NCBI GenBank assembly: GCA_903870145.1
Contig: CAIQBO010000049.1
Span: forward strand, 117,617 to 181,616
Reading direction: 5' to 3'
Length of the DNA: 64,000 nucleotides
Origin: an uncultured Burkholderiales bacterium
Lineage (GTDB): Bacteria; Pseudomonadota; Gammaproteobacteria; Burkholderiales; Burkholderiaceae_C
Below are positions 17,771 through 25,464 of this stretch, piece by piece. Position 1 is the stretch's first letter; every line of letters begins with the position of its first letter. The translations under genes were made by a program, and so were the position numbers. The notes below the pieces were generated by a model. The model was not told where the DNA came from and made no database searches. It saw nothing but the letters and a program-made list of their open reading frames with translations.

Positions 17771-18193
17771 ATGACGAAAAATTCATCCGTATCTCCTCCA
17801 ATGCCCACTGGCATGCCCTCGCTAGACGAAATTTTGATCCAATCCAACACCATGACTTGGCGCGAAAAATCACTGGCAGGTGTTTCTGAAAAAATGCTCT
17901 GGCGTGATGAGTCAACCGGGGCATCGATAGGGCTTATCAAGTTTTCCAAAGGGGCAAGCATCCCCAAACCGCATTCGCATGCAGCCAATCAGTTTATGTT
18001 TTGTCTGAGTGGAAAATATGAATACACTTCAACGGGTGTGACTCTGGTGGCGGGCTCTTTCTACTGCAACCCCAAGGGCAATGTTCACGGCCCAACTTTA
18101 GCCCACGAGGAAACTGTGGTTGTTGAAATATACGACGGCCCGCACTACCCTACTACGCCCGATTGGTACACCGATGAGCGTGATGCGCATTGA
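17771..18193 (+). CDS. Small cupin-fold metalloprotein, possible dioxygenase or isomerase
   Basis: 140 residues, one cupin domain. Motif 1 gives H68 and H70 (PHSH) with Q74 in place of the usual Glu, and motif 2 gives H106 (GSFYCNPKGNVHG). A three-His site of this kind occurs in acetylacetone dioxygenase and 2,4'-dihydroxyacetophenone dioxygenase-like cupins, but binding-only cupins also exist. It is third in the rightward operon, next to ring-cleavage genes, so a catalytic role in the pathway is plausible and not shown. Confidence 0.8.
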   Translation: MTKNSSVSPPMPTGMPSLDEILIQSNTMTWREKSLAGVSEKMLWRDESTGASIGLIKFSKGASIPKPHSHAANQFMFCLSGKYEYTSTGVTLVAGSFYCNPKGNVHGPTLAHEETVVVEIYDGPHYPTTPDWYTDERDAH

Positions 18194-18220
18194 ATTATGG
18201 TTCCAACTGGAGTGAGCATT

Positions 18221-19198
18221 ATGTTCAAAAATATTCAAGCTTTTTGTTTGGTTTTCATTATTTCACTCCACCTTGCCGGACCCGCTTTTGCGCAGAGCAA
18301 CTACCCCAGCAAACCGATTCGACTGGTGGTGGGTTACCCCCCAGGCGGAACTGCAGATCAACTGGCACGTGTGCTTGCCGAGGGAGTTGGGAAATCCTTA
18401 GGTCAAAACGTCATCGTCGAAAACCGACCGGGTGCCAATGGCAATTTGGCAGCCGATTTGGTTGCCAAGAGTCCTGCAGACGGCTACACCCTGCTCATGA
18501 CAGCGCCTGGCCCAGTGGCTGTCAATGTGCACGTCTATCCCGCATTGACTTTTGACCCCAAAACAGCATTTTCTCCCATTGCCCGCGTGGCCGTTGCACC
18601 CCTTGTGCTCGTTGTGAACAAGCAATTGCCGGTGCAAAACCTCAAAGAACTTCTTGCCTATGCCAAAGCCAACCCCAGCAAAGCAAGTTATGCATCGCAA
18701 GGCAATGCCTCCAGCGGCCACCTTGCCATGGAGTTATTCAAAACGCGAGCGGGGCTACAAGCAGAACACGTGCCCTACAAGGGGAGCACCCCTGCACTGA
18801 ATGATCTGCTTGCTGGCCATGTTCTGATGATGTTTGACAACACCACCTCCAGTCTTCCTCAAGTCAGAGCTGGCAATTTAAAAGCCATCGCAGTTGCGGA
18901 AGACAAAAGAATTGCGGTCGCTCCCGATATTCCAACTGTGGCCGAGTCTGGTTATGAAGGTTTTTCTGCCACGCCTTGGTTTGGCTTGGTCACCACTGCG
19001 GGCACACCAGCCTTTGTGATACAAAAATGGGTGGCTGGCATTCATGACGTATTGAAGAGTCCGGCCATCAAAGAAAGATTCGCTCAAAGTGGCGTTGAGC
19101 TTGTCATCGATACACCCGAACTTTTCTCAACCTACATAGAGTCTGAGTCGCGCAAGTGGAAAGAAGTTGTTCGAATTTCTGGCGCTCGCGCAGACTGA
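18221..19198 (+). CDS. Bug-type (TTT) periplasmic substrate-binding protein
   Basis: 325 residues from the ATG at 18221, preceded by GGAG 9 nt upstream; a more distal ATG at 18197 lacks a ribosome site. The signal peptide ends near GPAFA, and the mature start YPSKPIRLVVGYPPGGTADQ is diagnostic, with VIVENRPGANG and PYKGSTPALNDLLAGH further on. No TctA/TctB genes are near, so it must share a permease encoded elsewhere or act as a sensor. A carboxylate ligand is expected. Confidence 0.92.
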   Translation: MFKNIQAFCLVFIISLHLAGPAFAQSNYPSKPIRLVVGYPPGGTADQLARVLAEGVGKSLGQNVIVENRPGANGNLAADLVAKSPADGYTLLMTAPGPVAVNVHVYPALTFDPKTAFSPIARVAVAPLVLVVNKQLPVQNLKELLAYAKANPSKASYASQGNASSGHLAMELFKTRAGLQAEHVPYKGSTPALNDLLAGHVLMMFDNTTSSLPQVRAGNLKAIAVAEDKRIAVAPDIPTVAESGYEGFSATPWFGLVTTAGTPAFVIQKWVAGIHDVLKSPAIKERFAQSGVELVIDTPELFSTYIESESRKWKEVVRISGARAD

Positions 19199-19211
19199 TT
19201 CATTTAAAAAA

Positions 19212-20270
19212 ATGGCACATGTCAGCACTTTATCTTTGACACATTTTGTCAAAGCACTTTTTGTTTCTTTGGGTGCTTCAGATGAAGACGCTCAAATTAC
19301 GGCAGATTCACTGATTTCGGCTGACCTTCAAGGCATACCCTCGCATGGCGTCATGCTGTTGCCCATGTACACAGAACGTATCCTGTCTGGCAGTGTTTCC
19401 GTCACAGCCACACCCACCATCATGGAGGACCATGGCGGCCTGGTTGTCATGTGCGCAGACAATGGTCTTGGGCAAGTCTCTTCGGCACATGCGGCGAGAA
19501 TTTGCATCGAACGCGCCAAACTGCACGGCATTGCCTGTGTCACTGTTCGTGATGCATTCCATTTTGGAACGGCTGGCTATTGGGCACGACAATTTTCAGA
19601 GGTTGGCATGATTGGCATGGCTTTCTCGAATACCCGTCCATTGATGCCCGCACCAGGAGGTGCGCAGCGAGTTGTGGGCAACAACCCTCTTGCAATTGCT
19701 TTTCCATCCGCCACCCATGAGCCACTTTTCATTGACATGGCAACGAGCGCAACCGCAATGGGAAAAATCAGACTGGCCGATTCCAAGGGCAGTCCAATCC
19801 CCTTAGGCTGGGCAACTGATTCTGACGGCAAGCCCACAACATCTGCCGCAGATGCCATCAACGGCATGCTCTTGCCTGCTGCAGGCCCTAAAGGATTTGG
19901 ACTTGCTGTTGCCATTGACCTGTTGTGCGGCGCTCTGTCTTCAGGTGGTCTGGGCTCGAGCGTTCAGCCGCTTTATAACAACAGTCAAACGCCCTATAAC
20001 TGCGCGCACACCTTCATTGCAATTGACGCCAATAAAACAGGCAATGGGTCTGGCATTGGGAACATAGTCGATGGTTTTAAGAATCAAATTCGCGATTCAA
20101 AAAAATCTACTGAATGTGATCGAATTTATGCGCCTGGTGATCTCGAACGTTTGCATGAAGAACGCATGGGGAGCACCTGTCAACTGCCTGATAACGTCAT
20201 CGCGCAATTGACAACACTCTCCAAGAGCCGAGATCTTGGCCTGGAACTGGAAATTATTTCAACCCGATAG
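19212..20270 (+). CDS. Malate/L-lactate dehydrogenase-like (Ldh2 family) NAD(P)-dependent oxidoreductase
   Basis: 352 residues from the ATG at 19212, 13 bp after the Bug stop; an earlier in-frame ATG lies inside that gene. Family segments are GIPSHGVMLLPMYTERI, HFGTAGYWA with the conserved His, MPAPGG...VGNNPLAIAFP, and GPKGFGLAVAIDLL. The family includes ureidoglycolate, sulfolactate and diketogulonate dehydrogenases and imine reductases (DpkA), so either a 2-hydroxyacid or a cyclic imine could be the substrate. It stands just before the RidA-like gene. Confidence 0.88.
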   Translation: MAHVSTLSLTHFVKALFVSLGASDEDAQITADSLISADLQGIPSHGVMLLPMYTERILSGSVSVTATPTIMEDHGGLVVMCADNGLGQVSSAHAARICIERAKLHGIACVTVRDAFHFGTAGYWARQFSEVGMIGMAFSNTRPLMPAPGGAQRVVGNNPLAIAFPSATHEPLFIDMATSATAMGKIRLADSKGSPIPLGWATDSDGKPTTSAADAINGMLLPAAGPKGFGLAVAIDLLCGALSSGGLGSSVQPLYNNSQTPYNCAHTFIAIDANKTGNGSGIGNIVDGFKNQIRDSKKSTECDRIYAPGDLERLHEERMGSTCQLPDNVIAQLTTLSKSRDLGLELEIISTR

Positions 20271-20279
20271 GACTCCAAC

Positions 20280-20678
20280 ATGACTAAAAAGCAAATCATC
20301 TCTCCACTTCTGGCAGTTCCAAACGGTCATTTTTCACAGGCGACCACCATTCAAGCCAAAGGAACATTGGTTTTTATTTCAGGCATGACCGCTCGTCAAA
20401 AAGATGGCAGCATCGCAGGAATTGGCAATGTAGAGGCTCAGACTCGGCAGGTATGCGAGAACCTCAAAGCCGCCGTTGAGCAAGCAGGAGGGACGCTGCA
20501 AGACATTTGCCGAGTCGATGTCTATGTTCGCAACATGGAGCACTTCAGCACCATTCACAAAGTCAGAATGGAGTACTTCCACCCCCCTCTTCCAGCCTCG
20601 ACCATGGTCGAAGTCACAAAGATGACTTCGCCTGATTACCTGATTGAAATCAATGCCATCGCGGTCCTGCCTGATTGA
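20280..20678 (+). CDS. RidA/YjgF/UK114 family protein lacking the catalytic Arg
   Basis: 132 residues, a full single-domain Rid protein. In RidA the segment PAR-S before the last strand carries the Arg that binds the imine carboxylate; here it reads PAST (105-108), so Ser replaces Arg. The downstream EIE reads EIN (123-125 region). Proteins without the Arg fall in the Rid4-7-like groups or the 2-aminomuconate deaminase-like branch. With the extradiol dioxygenase and ACMSD-like decarboxylase directly downstream, a deaminase or hydrolase step on a ring-cleavage product is attractive but unproven. Confidence 0.85.
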   Translation: MTKKQIISPLLAVPNGHFSQATTIQAKGTLVFISGMTARQKDGSIAGIGNVEAQTRQVCENLKAAVEQAGGTLQDICRVDVYVRNMEHFSTIHKVRMEYFHPPLPASTMVEVTKMTSPDYLIEINAIAVLPD

Positions 20679-20688
20679 GACTCTGGCC

Positions 20689-21594
20689 ATGCAACAACTC
20701 AGTGTCAATCATCTATGCGGCTATGGCCTTGAAGTTCCAGACCTTCAAGTTGCCTCCGATTTTTATACGGCATTTGGTCTTCGCGCAGAGATGCACAAGG
20801 ACCAACTTTCCATGCACAGTCAGCACCAAGGCCCTGCCGAATTGATTGCTGTACACGGCGCAGCAAAACGCTTGCACCACATTGCTTTTGGTATCCACCT
20901 CGCCGACCTACCGAAATTCGAAGAACATCTGAAAAAAATCGGCACACCAGCTTCACCTGCGCCTGTGAATGGATTGCGAGAGGGGCTCTGGTTCCAAGAC
21001 CCGTGGGGAACTTGGATCAATCTCACCCCAACCTCCCCCCTTGTAGACGCACCTCAGATTGCAAGCGACATTCGCGTAGATCGTCATTTGTGGCGTGAAT
21101 TGCCAAAGGTGATTCAGCCCAATCGCTTGGGGCATATGTTGATGTTCACCCAAGAATGGGAAAAGGTCGAAGCTTATTACTCCAAAGCTTTGGGCTTGCA
21201 AGTCAGCGACAGAGCTGCCGGGAAAGTCAGCTTCATGGCCGGAGGCACAGGCATCCGCGACCATCATTGTTTTGGTTTAATCAACAGCACCCATCGAGGC
21301 TTTCAGCACAGCAGTTTTCAAGTTAATTCGATTGATGCCATTGGCATTGGCGCCATGCAGATGCAAAAAGCTGGTTTTACAGAAGGCTTTGGCATTGGCC
21401 GACATGCGCTGGCATCAAATTTGTTTTACTACACCCGCGATCCATGGGGCAGCTGGGTTGAATACTACGCCGACATGGACAAAATCAGTGACGCGTGGCA
21501 GGCCAAAGACTGGAATGAATTGCCCTATATTTGGCCACAATGGGCGCCTGAATTTTGGGGCAAAGAAATGAATGCCAATCATGAAAGCAAGTGA
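20689..21594 (+). CDS. Type I extradiol ring-cleavage dioxygenase (VOC family)
   Basis: 301 residues from the ATG at 20689, 10 bp after the ridA-like stop. Two vicinal-oxygen-chelate domains are present. The C-terminal one holds the metal triad H149 (RLGHMLMF), H207 (GFQHSSFQV) and E258 (SWVEYYADMD), at nearly the same positions as in BphC. The acid/base His region (DHHCFG, 191-196) and Tyr (FYYTRDP, 247-248) are also present. It should be an Fe(II)- or Mn(II)-dependent dioxygenase cleaving a catechol-type ring next to the hydroxyls. It overlaps the decarboxylase gene by 23 bp. Confidence 0.87.
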   Translation: MQQLSVNHLCGYGLEVPDLQVASDFYTAFGLRAEMHKDQLSMHSQHQGPAELIAVHGAAKRLHHIAFGIHLADLPKFEEHLKKIGTPASPAPVNGLREGLWFQDPWGTWINLTPTSPLVDAPQIASDIRVDRHLWRELPKVIQPNRLGHMLMFTQEWEKVEAYYSKALGLQVSDRAAGKVSFMAGGTGIRDHHCFGLINSTHRGFQHSSFQVNSIDAIGIGAMQMQKAGFTEGFGIGRHALASNLFYYTRDPWGSWVEYYADMDKISDAWQAKDWNELPYIWPQWAPEFWGKEMNANHESK

Positions 21595-22573
21595 TCGAAT
21601 TTCAACTTCGGTCGATGTGCATGCCCATTTAGCACCCATCCATGTTGAGCGCCTTCAATCTTTCGCTGACGTGGCCTGGAACGATCAAAACAAAACCTTG
21701 ACGGTCGATGGGCACAAGCTAGGAATTGCCAACCTTTTTTCTCCTCAAAAACTGATGGAGTGGCTTGATCAAAACAAGATTGATAAAGCCTTGGTCTCCA
21801 TTCCGCCACCACTTTACCGACAGCACCTGCCCGCCATGCAAGCTGCACAGTGGTCACACTATTTGAATGATGAATTGCTCAGCATCAAACAGGCAAGTCA
21901 TGGGAAATTAGGTGCGCTGCTTTTTTTACCGATGGAGCACCCAGACGTTTCATACGATCTTTTGAAACACTACTCACTTGCTGAATTTGATGGCCTTGCC
22001 TTGGCAGCTGGAGGGCATTTGGAAATTGACTATTCATCGCCCACCTACAACCCTGTGTGGGAAATAGCAAATCGAAATGAATCTTTCGTCTTCATCCATC
22101 CAGGCACTTGCTGCGACCCAAGATTGAGCGCTTTTTATCTGGAAAATTTAGTGGGCAACCCCCATGAAACAGGCCTAGCAGCTGCACACTTGATCATGGC
22201 CGGCATTCCGGCAAAATTCCCAAAAATACGCTTTTGTCTTGCCCACGGTGGTGGCAGCTTGACCTCGCTGCTTGGAAGGCTTGAGCGAGGGTTTGAAACC
22301 GCTCGTCCAGGATTAGATTTAGACGTTGAGCGCCCCTTTCAAGCGGCCAAAAGATTTTATGTCGATTGCATCTGCCACGACCCCAGCTTGCTTGAGCATG
22401 CTCAGCAGCTCTTTGGCACGAGTCATGTTCTGTTTGGGAGTGACTGGCCTTTCCCAATGGGGATCCCTGATCCCTTGAAGATGCAAGCGCCGTGAACACC
22501 AAGCCTGCCGGAAAGATGTCGGGAAATTTTCCAAAAAATAACTCAAGCCCTCGCAACTTATGTCGATACCTAA
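21572..22573 (+). pseudogene. ACMSD-like amidohydrolase/decarboxylase interrupted by an in-frame TGA
   Basis: The first 307 codons (to TGA at 22493-22495) encode the amidohydrolase-2 barrel with H17/H19 (VDVHAH), H176 (IHPG), H225 (AHGGG) and D291 (GSDWPFP), matching the Zn ligands of 2-amino-3-carboxymuconate semialdehyde decarboxylase. After the TGA the same frame runs on for 25 codons (starting TPSLPERCREIF) to TAA at 22571-22573, directly before a hairpin. The extension resembles the usual C-terminal helix and brings the protein to about the normal family length of 330. A recent nonsense mutation, a sequencing error or readthrough would all explain this; the shortened protein keeps all metal ligands and may still fold. 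Start could also be the ATG at 21581. Confidence 0.7.
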
Positions 22574-22595
22574 GTTGCCAAGGATGAGAGTTTTT
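22553..22595 (+). terminator. Possible terminator after the decarboxylase gene
   Basis: GCAACTTA (22553-22560) and TAAGTTGC (22571-22578) form a perfect 8-bp stem around a 10-nt loop. A run of five T follows 12 nt later at 22591-22595. The stem is AT-rich and the T run is distant, so it is a weak candidate. The distal TAA stop of the decarboxylase frame lies in the stem. Confidence 0.4.
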
Positions 22596-22666
22596 GACCA
22601 CTCCCGCTACCAGCCCATATATTCAAGGGCGCGCATGGGTTTAACGGCCTATCGCCGGGAGTGGTC
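22596..22666. other. Large inverted repeat with internal hairpins, possible structured RNA
   Basis: GACCACTCCCG (22596-22606) pairs perfectly with CGGGAGTGGTC (22656-22666). Inside the 49-nt loop, AGCCCAT (22612-22618) can pair with ATGGGTT (22635-22641, one G-U), and CGGC/GCCG forms a small third hairpin. The element starts 8 bp beyond the ybaK stop and lies between two convergent genes. A T run flanks it on the left, so on the minus strand it would be followed by A rather than U. It could be a bidirectional terminator, an RNA-stabilising 3' end or a small RNA. Confidence 0.45.
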
Positions 22667-22673
22667 CCCTTTT

Positions 22674-23132
22674 TCAAATACAAACGTCCACCCACTGCCC
22701 TTGCGTGACCTGCGCCATCAAAGCAGGGCTGATTCGCAAAGCGCTGTTCACCGATCCAGCAGCTGGCAACACCTCTTGGTACTTTTGCAGGGACAAGTCC
22801 AAATAAATGCTCAAGTTGGTGGCCAAACCAAACGGACAGACCCCGCCCACCGGATGCCCAGTCACCTGCGCCACATCCTCCAACCCCAACATCTTTCCCT
22901 TGCCCAGAGCAGTTTTGAATTTCTGATTGTCAATGCGGGCATCGCCACTGGCAACCAACAAAATCACTTGTCCCGTGCTCAAGCGAAATGCCAAGGTTTT
23001 GGCAATCCGGCCCGGCTCCACACCATGCGCCTGCGCCGCCAATGCCACCGTGGCCGTACTCACCTCCAACTCCACAATCTGCACTGGCAAATTCAAGTCA
23101 GAAAAAAAATCACGAACAGATTGAACACTCAT
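22674..23132 (-). CDS. YbaK/EbsC-type aminoacyl-tRNA deacylase domain protein
   Basis: 152 residues, the full length of the YbaK/ProX single-domain family. GRIAKTLAFRL carries the conserved Lys, and GHPVGGVCPFGLA the conserved GGV.PFG loop. Family members hydrolyse mischarged tRNAs such as Cys-tRNA(Pro) or Ala-tRNA(Pro). It is a single-gene unit divergent from the amidase operon and looks like a housekeeping insert between catabolic clusters. Confidence 0.9.
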   Translation of the reverse strand: MSVQSVRDFFSDLNLPVQIVELEVSTATVALAAQAHGVEPGRIAKTLAFRLSTGQVILLVASGDARIDNQKFKTALGKGKMLGLEDVAQVTGHPVGGVCPFGLATNLSIYLDLSLQKYQEVLPAAGSVNSALRISPALMAQVTQGQWVDVCI

Positions 23133-23163
23133 TGCGGTTTAGATGTAAAAAGGAGCCATTTTA

Positions 23164-23220
23164 ATGAGTCAGAAAAAAAACACGGAGCAATTAACTTATG
23201 TGGCAACTTTCTGCAACTGA
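23164..23220 (+). CDS. Possible 18-codon leader peptide overlapping the amidase start
   Basis: ATG at 23164 has a strong ribosome site (AAAGGAG, 23149-23155) with 8-nt spacing, better than that of the amidase gene. The 18-residue frame (starting MSQKKNTEQL) ends with TGA at 23218-23220, past the amidase ATG at 23198 in another frame. This arrangement could couple or gate translation of the amidase. It could equally be chance; the peptide has no recognised family. Confidence 0.35.
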   Translation: MSQKKNTEQLTYVATFCN

Positions 23221-24595
23221 CGTCGTGCAGCAATTAAGGAATGGCGGAGTTTCACCCCTTGAGGTGGTGGACATCGCCATTGCCAGAATTGAAAAAGTCG
23301 AACCTCACATCAATGCATTGCCCATTCGGTTTTTTGATGAGGCGCGCGAAATTGCCAAAAAATTCAAACATCCAAAAAATTCTGACCCTGGATGGCTTTC
23401 CGGCCTTCCCGTGGTCATCAAGGATTACAACGATGTAGCGGGTCAATTGACCACCTATGGCTCCCCCATTTATGCGCACAACAGGCCGTCTCATGATGAC
23501 CGAACGGTTGCAGTGCTTCGCAGCAATGGCGCAATACCATTGGCAAAATCAAACGTTCCAGAATTTGCAGGCAGTCACACATTCAACCCTGTTTGGGGTT
23601 TGACCAAAAACCCTTGGAATTTGGGCAAGACTGCGGGTGGATCATCAGGGGGAGCCGCCGCATCACTGGCATCCGGCGAGGCTTGGCTGGCCAATGGCTC
23701 GTGCCTGGGTGGATCTTTGCGCATCCCAGCCAGTTTTTGTGGTGTGGTTGGTCTTCGACCAAGCCCTGGCCTCGTCCCCCGGGGCGATGGTTTGTCCGCA
23801 TTTGACAGCCTGTGGGTGGATGGCCCCATGGCCCGCAACGTGCCAGACTTGGCTTTGATGTTGGACGCCATGGCTACTTCGAGCTCGCACGATCCGTTGT
23901 CGCGCAGCGCTCCGCCTGGGGGCTTCCAAGCGACCTTGTTGCATGCACGCCCGCCGACTCGGGTCAGCTTCAGCCCCAACTTAGGACTTCGAGGCATTGA
24001 CTCTGAGATCGGAAAAATTTGTGAATCTGCCGCTCAACAGTTTGCACTCATGGGCTGTCGGGTTGATGACGACATTCCTGATTTTTCAGGCGCCATCGAA
24101 TGCTTTCAAGTTTTGCGGGCGCTGTTGTTTGCAGATGTCCGAGGAGCACTTCTTCCAAAAGAAAGAGCCCGCATCAACCCCGACATCGTTTGGAATATTG
24201 AAAAAGGGCTTAATCTGAGCGCCAATGAAATTATCCATGCCAGACGAACAAGAAACGAATTGTTTCATCGAGTCGCTCGGTTTTTTGATGATCATGACTT
24301 GCTCATTTGCCCCACAGTTGCTGTTTCCGCATTTCCGGTTGAACAAAGATTCCCGACAGAAATCAATGGCGAAGTTTTGACAAGTTACATCGACTGGATG
24401 TTCTTGACTTTTGTGATCACCCTGCTGGGCTGCCCTGCCATCTCCATACCCTGTGGCTTGAACAAAGAAGGCCTGCCCGTTGGCCTTCAGTTGATCGGGC
24501 GCCCGCACGGGGATGCGCAACTGTTATCTTATGCCAGACTGCTAGAGCAATCCATTGCCTTTGATGCAAGTGCGGCATTTGTTCAAAATTTTTAA
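23198..24595 (+). CDS. Amidase, amidase-signature (GatA-like) family
   Basis: 465 residues. The Ser-cisSer-Lys triad is visible as K75 (VVIKDYND), S150 in GGSSGGAAA, and nucleophile S173 in CLGGSLRIPAS. The N-terminus MWQLSATDVVQQLR is typical, which supports this start. It hydrolyses an amide to acid plus ammonia in the cytoplasm. It is first of ten same-strand genes (23198-34593) with short gaps, so it likely acts on an imported amide or peptide-like compound. Confidence 0.9.
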   Translation: MWQLSATDVVQQLRNGGVSPLEVVDIAIARIEKVEPHINALPIRFFDEAREIAKKFKHPKNSDPGWLSGLPVVIKDYNDVAGQLTTYGSPIYAHNRPSHDDRTVAVLRSNGAIPLAKSNVPEFAGSHTFNPVWGLTKNPWNLGKTAGGSSGGAAASLASGEAWLANGSCLGGSLRIPASFCGVVGLRPSPGLVPRGDGLSAFDSLWVDGPMARNVPDLALMLDAMATSSSHDPLSRSAPPGGFQATLLHARPPTRVSFSPNLGLRGIDSEIGKICESAAQQFALMGCRVDDDIPDFSGAIECFQVLRALLFADVRGALLPKERARINPDIVWNIEKGLNLSANEIIHARRTRNELFHRVARFFDDHDLLICPTVAVSAFPVEQRFPTEINGEVLTSYIDWMFLTFVITLLGCPAISIPCGLNKEGLPVGLQLIGRPHGDAQLLSYARLLEQSIAFDASAAFVQNF

Positions 24596-24612
24596 TTGCG
24601 TGAGACACCACC

Positions 24613-25464
24613 ATGAACAAGAATTTCCGCCTCCAAGCCGTTGAACATTTCTACGACTTTCACCCTATCAGTGCGCAGCAAATTTTTGAAGCGGTTGCCG
24701 CCCGTGGGATCGCCAAAGAAGACATCACCGAAGAGGTCCTGCAGATGCACGACCAAGATCATTACGGCGGCACCCAAGCTGTCGACCGGTTGATGGCGCA
24801 AGCCGCTTTCACATCGATCGACCATATGCTCGATGTGTGCAGCGGCATGGGCGGCCCAGCGCGCTACATTGCATGGAAATCTGGGTGCCGCGTCACAGGG
24901 CTGGACTTGACCGCCAGCCGCGTTGCAGGTGCCATTGCACTGACCCAGGCTGCACGCATGTCTGACCGCGTTGACTTCGTTCAAGGCAATGCGCTCGAGA
25001 TGCCTTTTGAAGACAATTCTTTCACCCGTGTCATTGGCCAAGAAGCTTTTGCGCACATCCCAAACAAAAAGCAGCTTATTTCCGAATGCGCGCGCGTCTT
25101 AAAGCCGGGTGGTCGAATGGTTTTTTCTGACATCATGAGCCATCAAAAACTTTCGCAAGACAATGCTGATCGTTTATTTGAGGGCATGCGATTTTCTGAA
25201 ATTGCCACACTGCAAGACTATATAAGTTGGCTTGCCAATGTCGGATTAACTTCAGTTCAATCAATTGACTTGAGCTCAGAATGGACGCGCATCCTCGTTG
25301 ATCGCCACGCCATGTACCGCTCATTAGAAACGCAAACAGTCACTCGATTGGGGCGCGAGCATTTTGACCGATACGATCACGCCTACGCGCATTTCGTCGG
25401 CCTTTACAAATCCGGCGTGTTATCGGGGGCTTTGGTGCATGCTTTTAATCCAAATAAAAAATGA
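24613..25464 (+). CDS. SAM-dependent methyltransferase, sarcosine/dimethylglycine-methyltransferase-like
   Basis: 283 residues. The SAM motif I is LDVCSGMGGPARYIA (about 77-91), with a downstream acidic GLDLT and the NALEMPFEDNSF motif. The upstream DQDHYGGTQAVDRL is the pattern I associate with sarcosine/dimethylglycine methyltransferases. It overlaps the following flavoprotein gene by 4 bp. N-methylation of an amino compound is a reasonable guess; other small-molecule substrates are possible. Confidence 0.82.
   Translation: MNKNFRLQAVEHFYDFHPISAQQIFEAVAARGIAKEDITEEVLQMHDQDHYGGTQAVDRLMAQAAFTSIDHMLDVCSGMGGPARYIAWKSGCRVTGLDLTASRVAGAIALTQAARMSDRVDFVQGNALEMPFEDNSFTRVIGQEAFAHIPNKKQLISECARVLKPGGRMVFSDIMSHQKLSQDNADRLFEGMRFSEIATLQDYISWLANVGLTSVQSIDLSSEWTRILVDRHAMYRSLETQTVTRLGREHFDRYDHAYAHFVGLYKSGVLSGALVHAFNPNKK

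Noticed and set aside
22493..22495. TGA as a selenocysteine codon in the ACMSD-like gene
   Set aside because: No selenocysteine-type context is known for this family, the position is near the C-terminus away from the metal site, and the following hairpin contains the TAA stop and is not placed like a bacterial SECIS element.
22596..22666. A tRNA gene suggested by the three-stem fold
   Set aside because: No T-loop GTTCRA, no anticodon arm of normal geometry, and the 11-bp outer stem is too long for an acceptor stem.
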